From Gammaproteobacteria bacterium (GTDB lineage Bacteria > Pseudomonadota > Gammaproteobacteria > Pseudomonadales > Azotimanducaceae), in NCBI GenBank assembly GCA_026706385.1, contig JAPOYV010000094.1, forward strand, positions 79,161 through 143,160: DNA of 64,000 nt, in the 5' to 3' direction. The translations under genes were made by a program, and so were the position numbers. The notes under the pieces are model-generated. The model was not told the origin of the DNA. It was given only the letters and a program-made list of their open reading frames with translations, and ran no database searches. Shown here in pieces: positions 44,928 through 54,030 of the stretch. Each line of letters begins with the position of its first letter. Position 1 is the stretch's first letter.

Positions 44928-46451
44928 TCAGTCCACCGACGTCGCCTTGATCCGGTTCTCGATCTCCCGAGCCCAGATCCGCGGGCCGGTCGCATGCACG
45001 GACTCGCCGCGGGCGTCGACCGAGACGGTGACTGGCATGTCGCGGACTTCGAACTCGTAGATCGCCTCCATGCCGAGATCCGCGAACGCCAGCAACGTCG
45101 ACTTCGTGATGGCCTTGGCGATGAGGTACGCCGCACCGCCCACCGCGATGAGGGACACGGCCCGGTTGTCGCGAATCGCCTCGATCGCCGCCGGGCCGCG
45201 CTCCGCCTTGCCGATCATGCCGAGGAGTCCCGTCCTCTCGAGCAGCGTGCGGGTGAACTTGTCCATGCGCGTGGCCGTCGTCGGTCCGGCCGGGCCGATC
45301 ACCTCGCCGGCCACCGGATCGACCGGACCGACGTAGTAGATGAACCGGTCCCCGAGGTCGACCGGCAACGCTTTACCGCGATCGATCAGGTCGACGAGGC
45401 GCTTGTGGGCGGCGTCCCGGCCGGTGAGCATTCGACCGGACAGCAGCAGCGTCTCGCCGGCCCGCCACCCGGCGACCTCGTCGCGGGTCACCGAGTCGAG
45501 ATCGACGCGCCGCACGTCGTCGCCGAGCTCGAAGGCAATGTCGGGCCAGTCGGCAAGGTCCGGGGGCTCGAACGTCGCCGGACCGCTGCCGTCGAGTTCG
45601 AACTTCACGTGGCGCGTTGCCGTGCAGTTCGGGATCACCGCCACCGGCTTGTTCGCGGCGTGTGTGGGATATTCGAGCACCTTCACGTCCAGGACGGTCG
45701 TCAGCCCGCCGAGCCCTTGGGCCCCGATGCCAAGGGCGTTGATCTTGTCGAACAGTTCGAGCCTGAGTTCCTCGGCACCGTACTCGGGGCCTCGCGCGCG
45801 CAGTTCATGGATGTCGATCGGCGCCATCATCGCTTCCTTGGCGAGCAGCATCGCCTTTTCCGGCGTACCGCCGATGCCGACCCCGAGGATTCCCGGCGGG
45901 CACCAGCCGGCGCCCATCTTCGGCACGACCGACAGGATCCAGTCCGCCACCGAGTCCGAAGGATTCAGCATCGTGAACATGGCCTTGGCCTCGCTGCCAC
46001 CGCCCTTGGCGGCGACCTCCGCGGTGATTTTGTCGCCCGGCACAAGACGGGTGTGGATCACGGCAGGCGTGTTGTCTCCCGTATTCACCCGCGCGCCGTT
46101 CGGGTCGACGAGCACGGAGCCGCGAAGGACGTTTTCGGGTGTCATGTAGCCGCGGCGGACGCCTTCGTTGACCATGTCTTCGACACTCATGCCCCCCTCC
46201 CACGCGACGTCCATGCCGACCTCGAGGAACACGATCACGATCCCGGTGTCCTGGCAGATGGGCCGCTTGCCGAGAGCGCACATCCGCGAGTTGACGAGCA
46301 CCTGGGCGAGCGCTGCCTTGGCGGCCTGCGACTCCTCGCGCTCGTAGGCGTCGGCCATGGCGCGGATGAAATCAGGTGGGTGGTAGTACGAGATGTACTG
46401 CAGCGCGTCCGCGATGCTCTGGACCAGATCGGCTTGCCTGATGACAGTCAT
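44928..46451 (-). CDS. fumA: Fumarate hydratase, class I (4Fe-4S)
   Basis: The 507-residue protein is a class I fumarase. Cluster ligand candidates are Cys66 in KRPICQDTG, a Cys in MGAGWCPPG near 184 and a Cys in VIPNCTATRHVKF near 274. IGPAGPTTATRMDKFTR near 380 and GGAAYLIAKAI near 438 belong to the C-terminal beta domain. It interconverts fumarate and malate in the TCA cycle and is oxygen-sensitive. ATG at 46451 is preferred because homologues start near this point. Confidence 0.95.
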   Translation of the reverse strand: MTVIRQADLVQSIADALQYISYYHPPDFIRAMADAYEREESQAAKAALAQVLVNSRMCALGKRPICQDTGIVIVFLEVGMDVAWEGGMSVEDMVNEGVRRGYMTPENVLRGSVLVDPNGARVNTGDNTPAVIHTRLVPGDKITAEVAAKGGGSEAKAMFTMLNPSDSVADWILSVVPKMGAGWCPPGILGVGIGGTPEKAMLLAKEAMMAPIDIHELRARGPEYGAEELRLELFDKINALGIGAQGLGGLTTVLDVKVLEYPTHAANKPVAVIPNCTATRHVKFELDGSGPATFEPPDLADWPDIAFELGDDVRRVDLDSVTRDEVAGWRAGETLLLSGRMLTGRDAAHKRLVDLIDRGKALPVDLGDRFIYYVGPVDPVAGEVIGPAGPTTATRMDKFTRTLLERTGLLGMIGKAERGPAAIEAIRDNRAVSLIAVGGAAYLIAKAITKSTLLAFADLGMEAIYEFEVRDMPVTVSVDARGESVHATGPRIWAREIENRIKATSVD

Positions 46452-46553
46452 GGCGCGTTCAAGGGTGATTGAACCTCGGCCGATTCTACTCCTCACCCTT
46501 CATGGCGCTTTAGTCTTTGGTTACACTGGCTCCAAGTTTGAGGGAGGGCTTAA

Positions 46554-47342
46554 GTGGCTGAAACCGCGTCCTACGCTGAACGCGGCGTCGAACTCGCGAC
46601 CGGCAAGATCAACGTGCTCGATGGCGGCGCAGGCACGCCGGTCGTGGTGCTGCACCACAGTTGGGGCGGGCCCGGCTGGCTGCCATTCCACGACGCACTG
46701 GTCGGCGCCGGCACCCGGGCCATCGTGCCCGACATGCCCGGCTGGGGTGCCTCCGAGCGCCCCGTTTGGGCACGCGAGCCGCGCGACATCGCGATCATCG
46801 TGAGCCGGCTCATCGCAGCGCTCGAACTTGACGACGTGAAGCTGGTGGGCCTCGGCTTCGGCGGCTACATCGCCGCCGAGTTGGCGACCATGAATCCGTC
46901 GCGGCTCCGCGGACTGGTGTTGGTCGGCGCGGCTGGGTTACAGCCCAGGAACGGCGAAATCCTGGACCAGATGATGCTCTCGCACCGCAAGTACATCGAG
47001 GAGAGCTTCCGCAACGCCGAGGCGTACACCGCATACGTTGGCGAGGAACCGCCGGACGACGTCCGCGACCTGTGGGACTTCTCCCGGGAGATGACCGCGC
47101 GGGTGACGTGGAAACCCTACATGTTCAACCGGCGCCTTGAACCTTTGCTCGGCGATATGCATCTGCCGACGCTGCTGGTCTGGGGCAAGGACGACAAGGT
47201 CGTTCCCTACGAATGCGCCGAGCAGTACCAGGACGCCCTGCCGAACGCGTCGATCAGCGTCGTCGAGGACGCGGGCCACGTCGTCGAACTTGAACAGCCG
47301 GAGCGCTTGGCCGCGCTCGTCGCGGGCTTCCCCAAGGATTGA
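46554..47342 (+). CDS. Alpha/beta hydrolase fold protein lacking the nucleophile
   Basis: The 262-residue protein has the alpha/beta hydrolase fold: HHSWGGPGW near 35, DMPGWGASE near 60, VGLGFGGYIAAELA near 98, WGKDDKVVP near 210 and AGHVVELEQPE near 240. At the nucleophile elbow, the usual G-x-S-x-G is G99-L-G101-F-G103, so Ser is replaced by Gly. Acid (Asp213 or 214) and His242 are present. It is 15 bases upstream of an LLM oxidoreductase, suggesting that they act together. GTG at 46554 follows GAGGGAGGG. Confidence 0.85.
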   Translation: MAETASYAERGVELATGKINVLDGGAGTPVVVLHHSWGGPGWLPFHDALVGAGTRAIVPDMPGWGASERPVWAREPRDIAIIVSRLIAALELDDVKLVGLGFGGYIAAELATMNPSRLRGLVLVGAAGLQPRNGEILDQMMLSHRKYIEESFRNAEAYTAYVGEEPPDDVRDLWDFSREMTARVTWKPYMFNRRLEPLLGDMHLPTLLVWGKDDKVVPYECAEQYQDALPNASISVVEDAGHVVELEQPERLAALVAGFPKD

Positions 47343-47357
47343 AAACTCGAGGTCACC

Positions 47358-48662
47358 ATGTTCATCGGACATTTCACTGAGCGCCCCTACCAGGACCCGA
47401 ATTCGGGTTACTTCGGTGCCACCGGTCGCAACCTCATGGACCTCGCGATGTCCAACGACTCCTACGACCCGAGGCTCGGCGCCGATCTCTACAACCGCTA
47501 CCTCGACGAGCGCGTCTTCGCCGAGGAAATGGGTTTCGACGGACTCATGCTCAACGAGCACCATTCCACGCCGTTCTGCATGGGCGGCGTCATGAACCTG
47601 GAGGCCGCGATCCTCGCCCGCATCACCAAGCGCGCCAAGATCGTCCTGCTCGGCAACATCCTCCCGATCTGGGACGACCCGCTGTTCCTCGCCGAGGAGT
47701 TGGCCGAGATCGACATGATCTCGCGCGGACGCCTGGTGACCGGATGGGTGCGCGGTACAGGCCGCGAAAGCGTCGCCCACAACGCCGTCCCGCCGTTCAA
47801 CTGGGAGCGCTTCCAGGAAGCCCACGACTTCATCGTCGAGGCCTGGACCAAGCCGGGGCCGTTCCGCTGGGAGGGCGAGCACTACCACTACCGCTACGTG
47901 AATCCGTGGGCCCGCCCCTACCAGGATCCGCATCCGCCGATCTGGATCCCAGGCGTCATGAGCCGCAACACCGTGAAGTGGGCGGCAGAGCACCGCTACC
48001 CCTACGTCATGCTGGCCACCGAACTGCAGCCGACGGTGGAATCCTTCCAGTACTACGACGAGGTCGCGGCGGAGCAAGGCTACGAAGCCGGCACTCAGCA
48101 CCGCGCCTACCTTTTCAAGGTGCACGTGGACGAAACCGAGGAGCTTGCCGAAGAGGCCGGCCGCAAGTACGTCCAAGGGCCCTCGAACCCGTTCCTCGAA
48201 GGCAACCAGGGCATCATCCGCCCGTTCATCCAGAACCTTCCCGGGCTTACGCAGCGCAACAACCTGCTGCCGACCATGCGCAGTTTCGCCGCCGCCGCGT
48301 CACGCGGCCGCGCCGCGCAGCACTCGAAGAACAAGGGCGAAGCGCAAGCCGCGCCGACACCGCCGAGGGACGTCTACAAGGACCAGACGGAGAAGCTCTC
48401 CATCATCTCCGGCACACCCGACACCGTGATTCCGAAGGTCCGCCACGTGCTGGAGACCATCCGCCCGGGGACGATCTTCTTCTGGGACGGCGACGGGGCC
48501 ATGAGCCACGACGACCAGATGCGGAGCCTCAGGCTGATGGGCTCGGACGTGATCCCGGCCGTTCGCGAGATGAGCAAGGAACTGGACCTCAAGGGGCCTT
48601 TCGAAGTCGATCCGGCCAAGGATGCCGCAGACGACGCCACCCAGGAGGCCGCCGCGGACTAG
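47358..48662 (+). CDS. LLM class flavin-dependent oxidoreductase
   Basis: The 434-residue luciferase-like protein has NEHHSTPFCMGG near residue 66 (the typical EHH), ILLGNILPIWDDP near 100, RGRLVTGWVRGTGRE near 127 and PPIWIPGVMSRNTVKWAA near 190. It is longer than the LLM protein near 3 kb and shows little similarity to it outside the fold. A GAGGTC site precedes the ATG. The C-terminal 20 residues are Ala/Asp-rich and probably disordered. It is paired with the nucleophile-less hydrolase. Confidence 0.9.
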   Translation: MFIGHFTERPYQDPNSGYFGATGRNLMDLAMSNDSYDPRLGADLYNRYLDERVFAEEMGFDGLMLNEHHSTPFCMGGVMNLEAAILARITKRAKIVLLGNILPIWDDPLFLAEELAEIDMISRGRLVTGWVRGTGRESVAHNAVPPFNWERFQEAHDFIVEAWTKPGPFRWEGEHYHYRYVNPWARPYQDPHPPIWIPGVMSRNTVKWAAEHRYPYVMLATELQPTVESFQYYDEVAAEQGYEAGTQHRAYLFKVHVDETEELAEEAGRKYVQGPSNPFLEGNQGIIRPFIQNLPGLTQRNNLLPTMRSFAAAASRGRAAQHSKNKGEAQAAPTPPRDVYKDQTEKLSIISGTPDTVIPKVRHVLETIRPGTIFFWDGDGAMSHDDQMRSLRLMGSDVIPAVREMSKELDLKGPFEVDPAKDAADDATQEAAAD

Positions 48663-49900
48663 CCCAAGGTCGCCAAGCGCTTCGTCCGAGTCAGCGTCCG
48701 GACGAGCAGCACGACGCTTGCAGCCGTCAGCAGGCCCGCCAACGCGAAGGCGGCCCCCGGGAAGTACACCGGCGCGGTCGGCCCCGAGAAGTAGGCGAAG
48801 AGCTGGGTCATCATCACCGGGCTGATCACGAACGTGCTGCTCGCGACGCTGCCGACGAGGCCCTGCAGTTCACCTTGCGCATTGGCGGGAATCTGCCGGG
48901 ACATGATGCCGTTGACCGCCGGCATCACGAAACCGGACGCGGCGCCCAGTACGATCCAGACGTAGATCATCCATCCGGCGGGCGAGAACGCGTAGCCGAG
49001 AAAACTGACCGCGGACACCGCCAGTCCGAACACCGCTGTTCGTTCGGCGCCCCAAGCCGGGATCACACGGCGGATCAAGACGCCTTGGACCAGCAGCATG
49101 CAGATGCCGACGGCACCCAATGAGAAGCCAACTTCGCGCGGTCCCCAGCCGTAACGTTCCATGGTGTAGAACGCCCAGGTCGCGGGCAGCGAGTCGTGGG
49201 CCAGCATGTACAGGAAATACGCGCCCAGCATGCCAATCACCACGGGATAGCGCGCCATCTGCTCGAAGGCGCCCACCGGGTTCGCTCGAGCGAACTCGAA
49301 ACGGCGCCGGTTTTCCGGGCGTAGCGTCTCGGGCAGCACCAGGGCGCCGAAGATGCAGTTCGCGAAGGCGATCCCTGCCGTGGCGAAGAACGGCGTGCGC
49401 GGGCCGAATTCGCCCAGGAAACCCCCGATCACGGGTCCGAGCAGGAAGCCGACGCCGAACGCCGCGCCCATCAGCGCGAAGTTCTGCGGCCGCTTTTCGG
49501 GCGGGAAGATGTCCGCGATGTAGGCGTTGGCGATACCGAAGCTAGTCGCCGACGTGCCAGCGATCAGGCGCCCGACAAAGAGCCAAGCCAGCGTCGGCGC
49601 CAAGCCCATGATGAGGTAGTCGACGCCGAACACCGCCAAGGAGACGAGCAACACGGGACGACGCCCGAACCGGTCGGACAGGTTGCCGGCGACCGGTGCG
49701 AAGAAGAACTGCATCAGCGCGTAGACGAACGCCAGCCAGCCGCCGTAGCGCGCGGCTTCGTGCAACGGTTCGCCGGTGACGTCGACGATCAGTTCCGGCA
49801 GTACCGGGAGGATGATGCCGAAGCCGATGGAGTTGAGGAGAACCGTGATGAAGATGAACACCACCGCGCGGGTGGGGTTGACCGTGCCGTCCTGGGCCAT
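48659..49900 (-). CDS. MFS transporter, TetA-like
   Basis: The 413-residue protein has twelve helices and the drug:H+ antiporter motifs: motif A GNLSDRFGRRPVLL near residue 72, IVGRLIAGTSATSFGIANAYIADI near 105 (motif D1/B area) and GFLLGPVIGGFLGE near 150 (motif C). This matches TetA-type twelve-helix exporters. Substrate is unknown. Its 3' end overlaps the end of the LLM gene by 4 bases. Confidence 0.9.
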   Translation of the reverse strand: MAQDGTVNPTRAVVFIFITVLLNSIGFGIILPVLPELIVDVTGEPLHEAARYGGWLAFVYALMQFFFAPVAGNLSDRFGRRPVLLVSLAVFGVDYLIMGLAPTLAWLFVGRLIAGTSATSFGIANAYIADIFPPEKRPQNFALMGAAFGVGFLLGPVIGGFLGEFGPRTPFFATAGIAFANCIFGALVLPETLRPENRRRFEFARANPVGAFEQMARYPVVIGMLGAYFLYMLAHDSLPATWAFYTMERYGWGPREVGFSLGAVGICMLLVQGVLIRRVIPAWGAERTAVFGLAVSAVSFLGYAFSPAGWMIYVWIVLGAASGFVMPAVNGIMSRQIPANAQGELQGLVGSVASSTFVISPVMMTQLFAYFSGPTAPVYFPGAAFALAGLLTAASVVLLVRTLTRTKRLATLG

Positions 49901-50022
49901 CGGGGATGCTTCAGACGAAAAGTCGAACCCTGCGCGAGGCCAACCGACCGCGTCAACCCTCCCCGGACCGCCAAGCGAACCGGTTAGACTGGGCTCATTT
50001 CGACCAGCAAGGGACCTTGAGC

Positions 50023-50895
50023 ATGTGCGACCAAACTACGGAGCGCGACATCGACGCCGCGTTCGGCAACGCCTTGACACGGCGTCGGTTCACCGCGGTC
50101 ACGGCGGCGGCCGCCGCCGCGGCCATCATGCCGCGGGCCAAAGGCGCGCCCGCCGTCACCGGCCAGGACGTCACCGTCGAGACGCCGGACGGGCAAGCGG
50201 ACTGCTACTTCGCACACCCGGCAGCGGGTCGGCATGCCGGCGTGATCGTCTGGCCCGACATCCTTGGGTTGCGTCCCGCGTTCCGCACCATGGGCGACCG
50301 ATTGGCCAGTTCCGGCTACGCCGTGCTGGTGGTCAACCCCTACTACCGCCAGGCACAAGCGCCCGTGGTCCCGGAAGGCGCGAGTTTCCGCGATGCAGCG
50401 ACCCGGGAGACGGTTATGCCCCTCTACCAATCGCTCTCGGCCGACGGCAACGTCACGGATGCCAAGGCGTTCGTTACGTTCCTGGACGCTCAGCCTGCCG
50501 TCGACACGGCGCGCAAGATCGGTACCACCGGCTACTGCATGGGCGGCCCGATGACCATGCGCACGGCGGCGGCCGTGCCCGACCGGATCGGCGCAGGCGC
50601 CTCATTCCACGGTGGTGGCTTGGCGACTGGCGACGAGAGCAGTCCTCATCTCCTGGTGCCGAAAATGCGCGCGAGCTTCCTGTTCGCCATCGCCGAGAAC
50701 GACGATGAAAACGACCCGGAGGCCAAGGTGAAACTGCGCGAAGCCTTCGACGCGGCGAACCTAGGCGCCGAGATCGAGGTGTACGCGGGTGCGCTGCACG
50801 GCTGGTGTCCGCCAGATTCCGCCGTCTACAACGAAGAGCAGGCTGAACGCGCCTGGGCGCGCTTGCTGGCCCTCTTCGAAGGCGCGTTGGGCTAG
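50023..50895 (+). CDS. Dienelactone hydrolase family protein, Tat-exported
   Basis: The 290-residue protein has a twin-arginine signal (LTRRRFTAVTAAAAAAAIMPRAKGA) and a dienelactone hydrolase domain with nucleophile Cys in TGYCMGG near residue 174, an acid in AENDDEND near 228 and His in GALHGWCPP near 258. It hydrolyses lactone or ester bonds, presumably in the periplasm. ATG at 50023 puts the Arg pair at position 20. Tat export of this fold is a known subgroup. Confidence 0.88.
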   Translation: MCDQTTERDIDAAFGNALTRRRFTAVTAAAAAAAIMPRAKGAPAVTGQDVTVETPDGQADCYFAHPAAGRHAGVIVWPDILGLRPAFRTMGDRLASSGYAVLVVNPYYRQAQAPVVPEGASFRDAATRETVMPLYQSLSADGNVTDAKAFVTFLDAQPAVDTARKIGTTGYCMGGPMTMRTAAAVPDRIGAGASFHGGGLATGDESSPHLLVPKMRASFLFAIAENDDENDPEAKVKLREAFDAANLGAEIEVYAGALHGWCPPDSAVYNEEQAERAWARLLALFEGALG

Positions 50896-50914
50896 CGCGT
50901 CGCCAATCGGGACG

Positions 50915-51877
50915 CTAGCCCGAGCACTTGCCGCCCCCAAGCACGCAGAACCGCGAGCAATGGGGGTGGTTCAAGGCGACATCGCCGAGCGCCCCCGCGA
51001 GGGTGGAGCCCAGGTCGAACCCGTCCTCGAAGGGCAGTAGCGTGCAACTGACCACGCTTGGGTACCGCGCTCCCTTGTGCTTGACGACCATGCGCGACGA
51101 GGCGCACATCATGTCCTCTGGGCGCACGCCGAGCACTTCCCAGCAGTCCGTCGTGATCTCCGGGGTGTCGGCCTCCGCGTCCATTTCCGGAAACAACACC
51201 AGGCGCTGCCGGTCCCAGGCATCGAGGTCGATTCCGTACGCCTGCAGCAGTCGCTGGAATCCCAAGCGCATCGCGTGCTCGTCGTCGCCCCAGCGCAGTC
51301 GTCCGGCCACGCGCACGTTGAACCCGTTGCGGTGGAGCCACTGAAGGCCGACGATCGCCGGGCCCCAGGTCCGCGGGCCGCGCTCTTCTTCATGCAGTTC
51401 TTGGCGGAAGTGGTCCAGGGAGACCCGCAGCACCAAGCGGTCGGCATACCGTCGGCGTAGGCCCTTGAGGCCATCGGTGCACTTCATCATGGGGCGCATG
51501 GCGTTGGTGAGGACCAGCGCGGTGTAGCCGCGGTCGAGGGTCGAGTCCAGCATGTCGAGGATATCGGGGTTCATGAACGGTTCCCCGCCGGTGAAGCCGA
51601 TCTCCTCCACGCCGAGGGCCAGGGCTTCAGCCTCGGCCACAAACGCCGCGACCTCCGCAGCCCGCAGGTAGACCAGCCGGTCGTTGCGCGGCGTGGACTC
51701 GATGTAGCAGTTCCCGCAGGCGAGGTTGCACAGCGTCCCGGTGTTGAACCAGAGCGTCCGCAAGCGGTTCAAGGCGATCCGTGCACGCGGCTTTCCCTCC
51801 AGGGTGTGCAGCGGATCAGAGAACTTCGCCGATGTCGGCGGTGCGTCGGCGAACGCGCGCGCGATGAGTTGGGTCAT
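50915..51877 (-). CDS. Radical SAM protein
   Basis: The 320-residue protein has the C-x3-C-x2-C cluster motif at Cys50, Cys54 and Cys57 (TLCNLACGNCYIE), GGEPF near residue 97 for SAM binding and a C-terminal Cys group (Cys307, Cys311, Cys318) that could hold an auxiliary Fe-S cluster as in SPASM or twitch enzymes. The reaction is unknown; no precursor peptide or partner gene is visible in the adjacent 93-base gap. It is flanked by a dienelactone hydrolase and a glycosyltransferase on the other strand. Confidence 0.87.
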   Translation of the reverse strand: MTQLIARAFADAPPTSAKFSDPLHTLEGKPRARIALNRLRTLWFNTGTLCNLACGNCYIESTPRNDRLVYLRAAEVAAFVAEAEALALGVEEIGFTGGEPFMNPDILDMLDSTLDRGYTALVLTNAMRPMMKCTDGLKGLRRRYADRLVLRVSLDHFRQELHEEERGPRTWGPAIVGLQWLHRNGFNVRVAGRLRWGDDEHAMRLGFQRLLQAYGIDLDAWDRQRLVLFPEMDAEADTPEITTDCWEVLGVRPEDMMCASSRMVVKHKGARYPSVVSCTLLPFEDGFDLGSTLAGALGDVALNHPHCSRFCVLGGGKCSG

Positions 51878-51970
51878 GTCGATCTCCGGCTAGCCACTTA
51901 GACTATGCGGGTCGGAATTCGTTGCCTCGACGTCGCTGGTCGTGGAATGAGTCCTTGGGCAAGGCCATAA

Positions 51971-53293
51971 ATGCGCACTGTCGCATCGATTACCGCCGAA
52001 GTGCCGACCAAAACCCTTGTCGATGCAAGCGGTGCGCTATGTGCCCTAGGTTACGCGACACTCGCGTACTTGGCACGACAATCCGGGGAACCCGGGCTGC
52101 CGGCATTCTTCGGCGTCGTTGCCTGGACGGCGCTCCCCGCCTTCGCGTTGTACCTTTGCGCCGTTCGTCGCGACGAGCCGATCCCGGTGGCGAGGCTGCT
52201 CTTCTGGGCGGTGGCTTTTCGGCTCTGTGGCCTCTGGGGCGGCCCATTCTACGAGGACGACTTCTACCGCTATCTGTGGGACGGATTTCGGTTCGCGACG
52301 GCCGGCACGCCCTACGGCGTGACCCCTGAAGCGTTCTTCCTGGACGAGACGGTTCCGAGGGCGCTGCAGGCGGCGTTGGACCAGATCAACCATCCGGAAC
52401 TGCCGACGATCTACGGACCAACCGCCCAAATGCTGTTCCTGCTCGGGTATTGGATCCAGCCGGGCAGCGTCACCGCGTTGCAGGGCCTGTTGATCGCCGT
52501 GGACCTCGCCACCATCGGTCTCCTGCTCCGACTCGCGCCGGCGCGCAACGTCCTGCTCTACGCATGGTGCCCCTTGGTCGTCAAGGAGATCGCCTTCACG
52601 GCGCATCCTGACGGTCTCGGGATGTGTCTGCTCCTGGCCGCCATCGTGCTCGCCACGAGGCGCCACCGGGCGCTGGCCGCCGTATGCCTGGGCCTTGCCG
52701 TCGGGGCCAAGGTCTTCGCGTTGGCGCTCGCACCGCTGGTGCTGATTCGCGCCAAAGTCCGCCACTGGGCCGGTTTCGCAGGCACCCTCCTGCTGCTCTA
52801 CGTGCCATTCGCACTGACCGGGGGCACGGATATCGACTCGCTCATCGTGTTTGCGCGCGAATGGGAGTTCAACTCGGCGGCATTCGGCCTGCTCACGACG
52901 CTGCTGCCACCGACTCAAGCCAAGGTCGTTTTGGCCGCCGTCTGCGGCGTCCTTTGGCTTTGGTACTATCGCCGCGAGCGTCGCGACGGCACCGCGGTGC
53001 CGCGTGGCGACTGGGTTTACGGCGTCCTGCTCGTTGCCGCGCCGGTGATCAATGCCTGGTACCTGCTCTGGCTGTTGCCGTTCGCGACCGTGTATCCAAG
53101 CCGCTGGGCGTGGACCGCGTCCGTGGCGGTCCTCCTGTCCTATGTCACGGGGCTGAACTTGAACGACTACGATCTGCAAGCGTACGGCCAGCCCTGGTGG
53201 GTCCGGCCCATCGAGTTCGGCGCGATCGGTCTTGCCCTGCTCTGGGACTTGGAATCCCGGCGGCGTGCCGCGCGCGACGCCTTGAAAGCGTGA
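51971..53293 (+). CDS. Membrane glycosyltransferase, GT-C type
   Basis: The 440-residue protein has about eleven transmembrane helices and, in the first periplasmic loop, the acidic motif YEDDFYRYLWDG near residue 96 that GT-C lipid-linked sugar transferases use. HPELPTIYGPTAQMLFLLG near 140 and AHPDGLGM near 215 resemble mannosyltransferase-like DUF2029 proteins. It probably transfers a sugar from polyprenyl phosphate. It overlaps the next gene (a GT2 enzyme that could make that donor) as GTGA. Confidence 0.82.
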   Translation: MRTVASITAEVPTKTLVDASGALCALGYATLAYLARQSGEPGLPAFFGVVAWTALPAFALYLCAVRRDEPIPVARLLFWAVAFRLCGLWGGPFYEDDFYRYLWDGFRFATAGTPYGVTPEAFFLDETVPRALQAALDQINHPELPTIYGPTAQMLFLLGYWIQPGSVTALQGLLIAVDLATIGLLLRLAPARNVLLYAWCPLVVKEIAFTAHPDGLGMCLLLAAIVLATRRHRALAAVCLGLAVGAKVFALALAPLVLIRAKVRHWAGFAGTLLLLYVPFALTGGTDIDSLIVFAREWEFNSAAFGLLTTLLPPTQAKVVLAAVCGVLWLWYYRRERRDGTAVPRGDWVYGVLLVAAPVINAWYLLWLLPFATVYPSRWAWTASVAVLLSYVTGLNLNDYDLQAYGQPWWVRPIEFGAIGLALLWDLESRRRAARDALKA

Positions 53294-54027
53294 CGGTCGA
53301 CGGTCTCCGAGTCGGCGCCGTCATCCCCGCGCGCGACGAGCAGGACAACATCGCGGTGGTCGTTCACGACTTGCGTGCGCTGCGGAACGACAGCGGAGGC
53401 GCGCTGGTCGACGACATCGTCGTCTGCGACAACGGTTCGACGGATGTCACCGCGCAACGCGCCCGCGCGGCAGGCGCTCGCGTCGTCTGCGAGCCGACAC
53501 CAGGCTACGGCATCGCCTGCCTGAGTGCGATCGCAGCGCTCGAGGACGTCGACCTGGTGCTGTTCATCGACGGCGATCAGGCCTTCGACGCGCGCCAGGC
53601 CACGCGCCTTCTCCGCCCGATCCGCGACGGAGCAGACCTCGTGATCGGGTCCCGCGTCCTGGGTCGGATGCAACCGGGCGCGCTTTCGCTGCCGCAGATC
53701 GTAGGCAACCGGGTGGCTGGGACGCTCATCTCGCTGCTCTGGCGGCAGCGCGTCACCGACCTCGGCCCGTTCCGCGTCATCCGGCGGACCGCGTTGGCCG
53801 ACCTCGACATGCGCGATGAGACGTACGGCTGGACGGTCGAGATGCAAATCAAGGCGATTCAGCGGAAAATGCGCGTCGCCGAGGTTCCGGTGGACTCGCA
53901 TAGGCGGCCGCACGGCAAGTCCAAGGTGGGCGGAACGGTCAAGGGCGTCGTCGGCGCCAGCATCGGCATCCTGGGCATGATCCTGAAACTCGTGCTGCGC
54001 CCGGCAAGCGCAACAACCAAGGAGTAA
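53290..54027 (+). CDS. Glycosyltransferase family 2 protein, DPM1-like
   Basis: The 245-residue protein has VGAVIPARDEQDNIAVVVHDL at the start, DDIVVCDNGSTD near 44, the DxD-like FIDGDQAFD near 97, and TYGWTVEMQIKAI with SHRRPHGKSKVGGTVKG at the C-terminus. These fit dolichyl/polyprenyl-phosphate sugar synthases that load sugar from a nucleotide donor onto a lipid carrier. The GTG start overlaps the preceding GT-C gene, which could use its product. Confidence 0.87.
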   Translation: MTVDGLRVGAVIPARDEQDNIAVVVHDLRALRNDSGGALVDDIVVCDNGSTDVTAQRARAAGARVVCEPTPGYGIACLSAIAALEDVDLVLFIDGDQAFDARQATRLLRPIRDGADLVIGSRVLGRMQPGALSLPQIVGNRVAGTLISLLWRQRVTDLGPFRVIRRTALADLDMRDETYGWTVEMQIKAIQRKMRVAEVPVDSHRRPHGKSKVGGTVKGVVGASIGILGMILKLVLRPASATTKE

Positions 54028-54030
54028 CGA

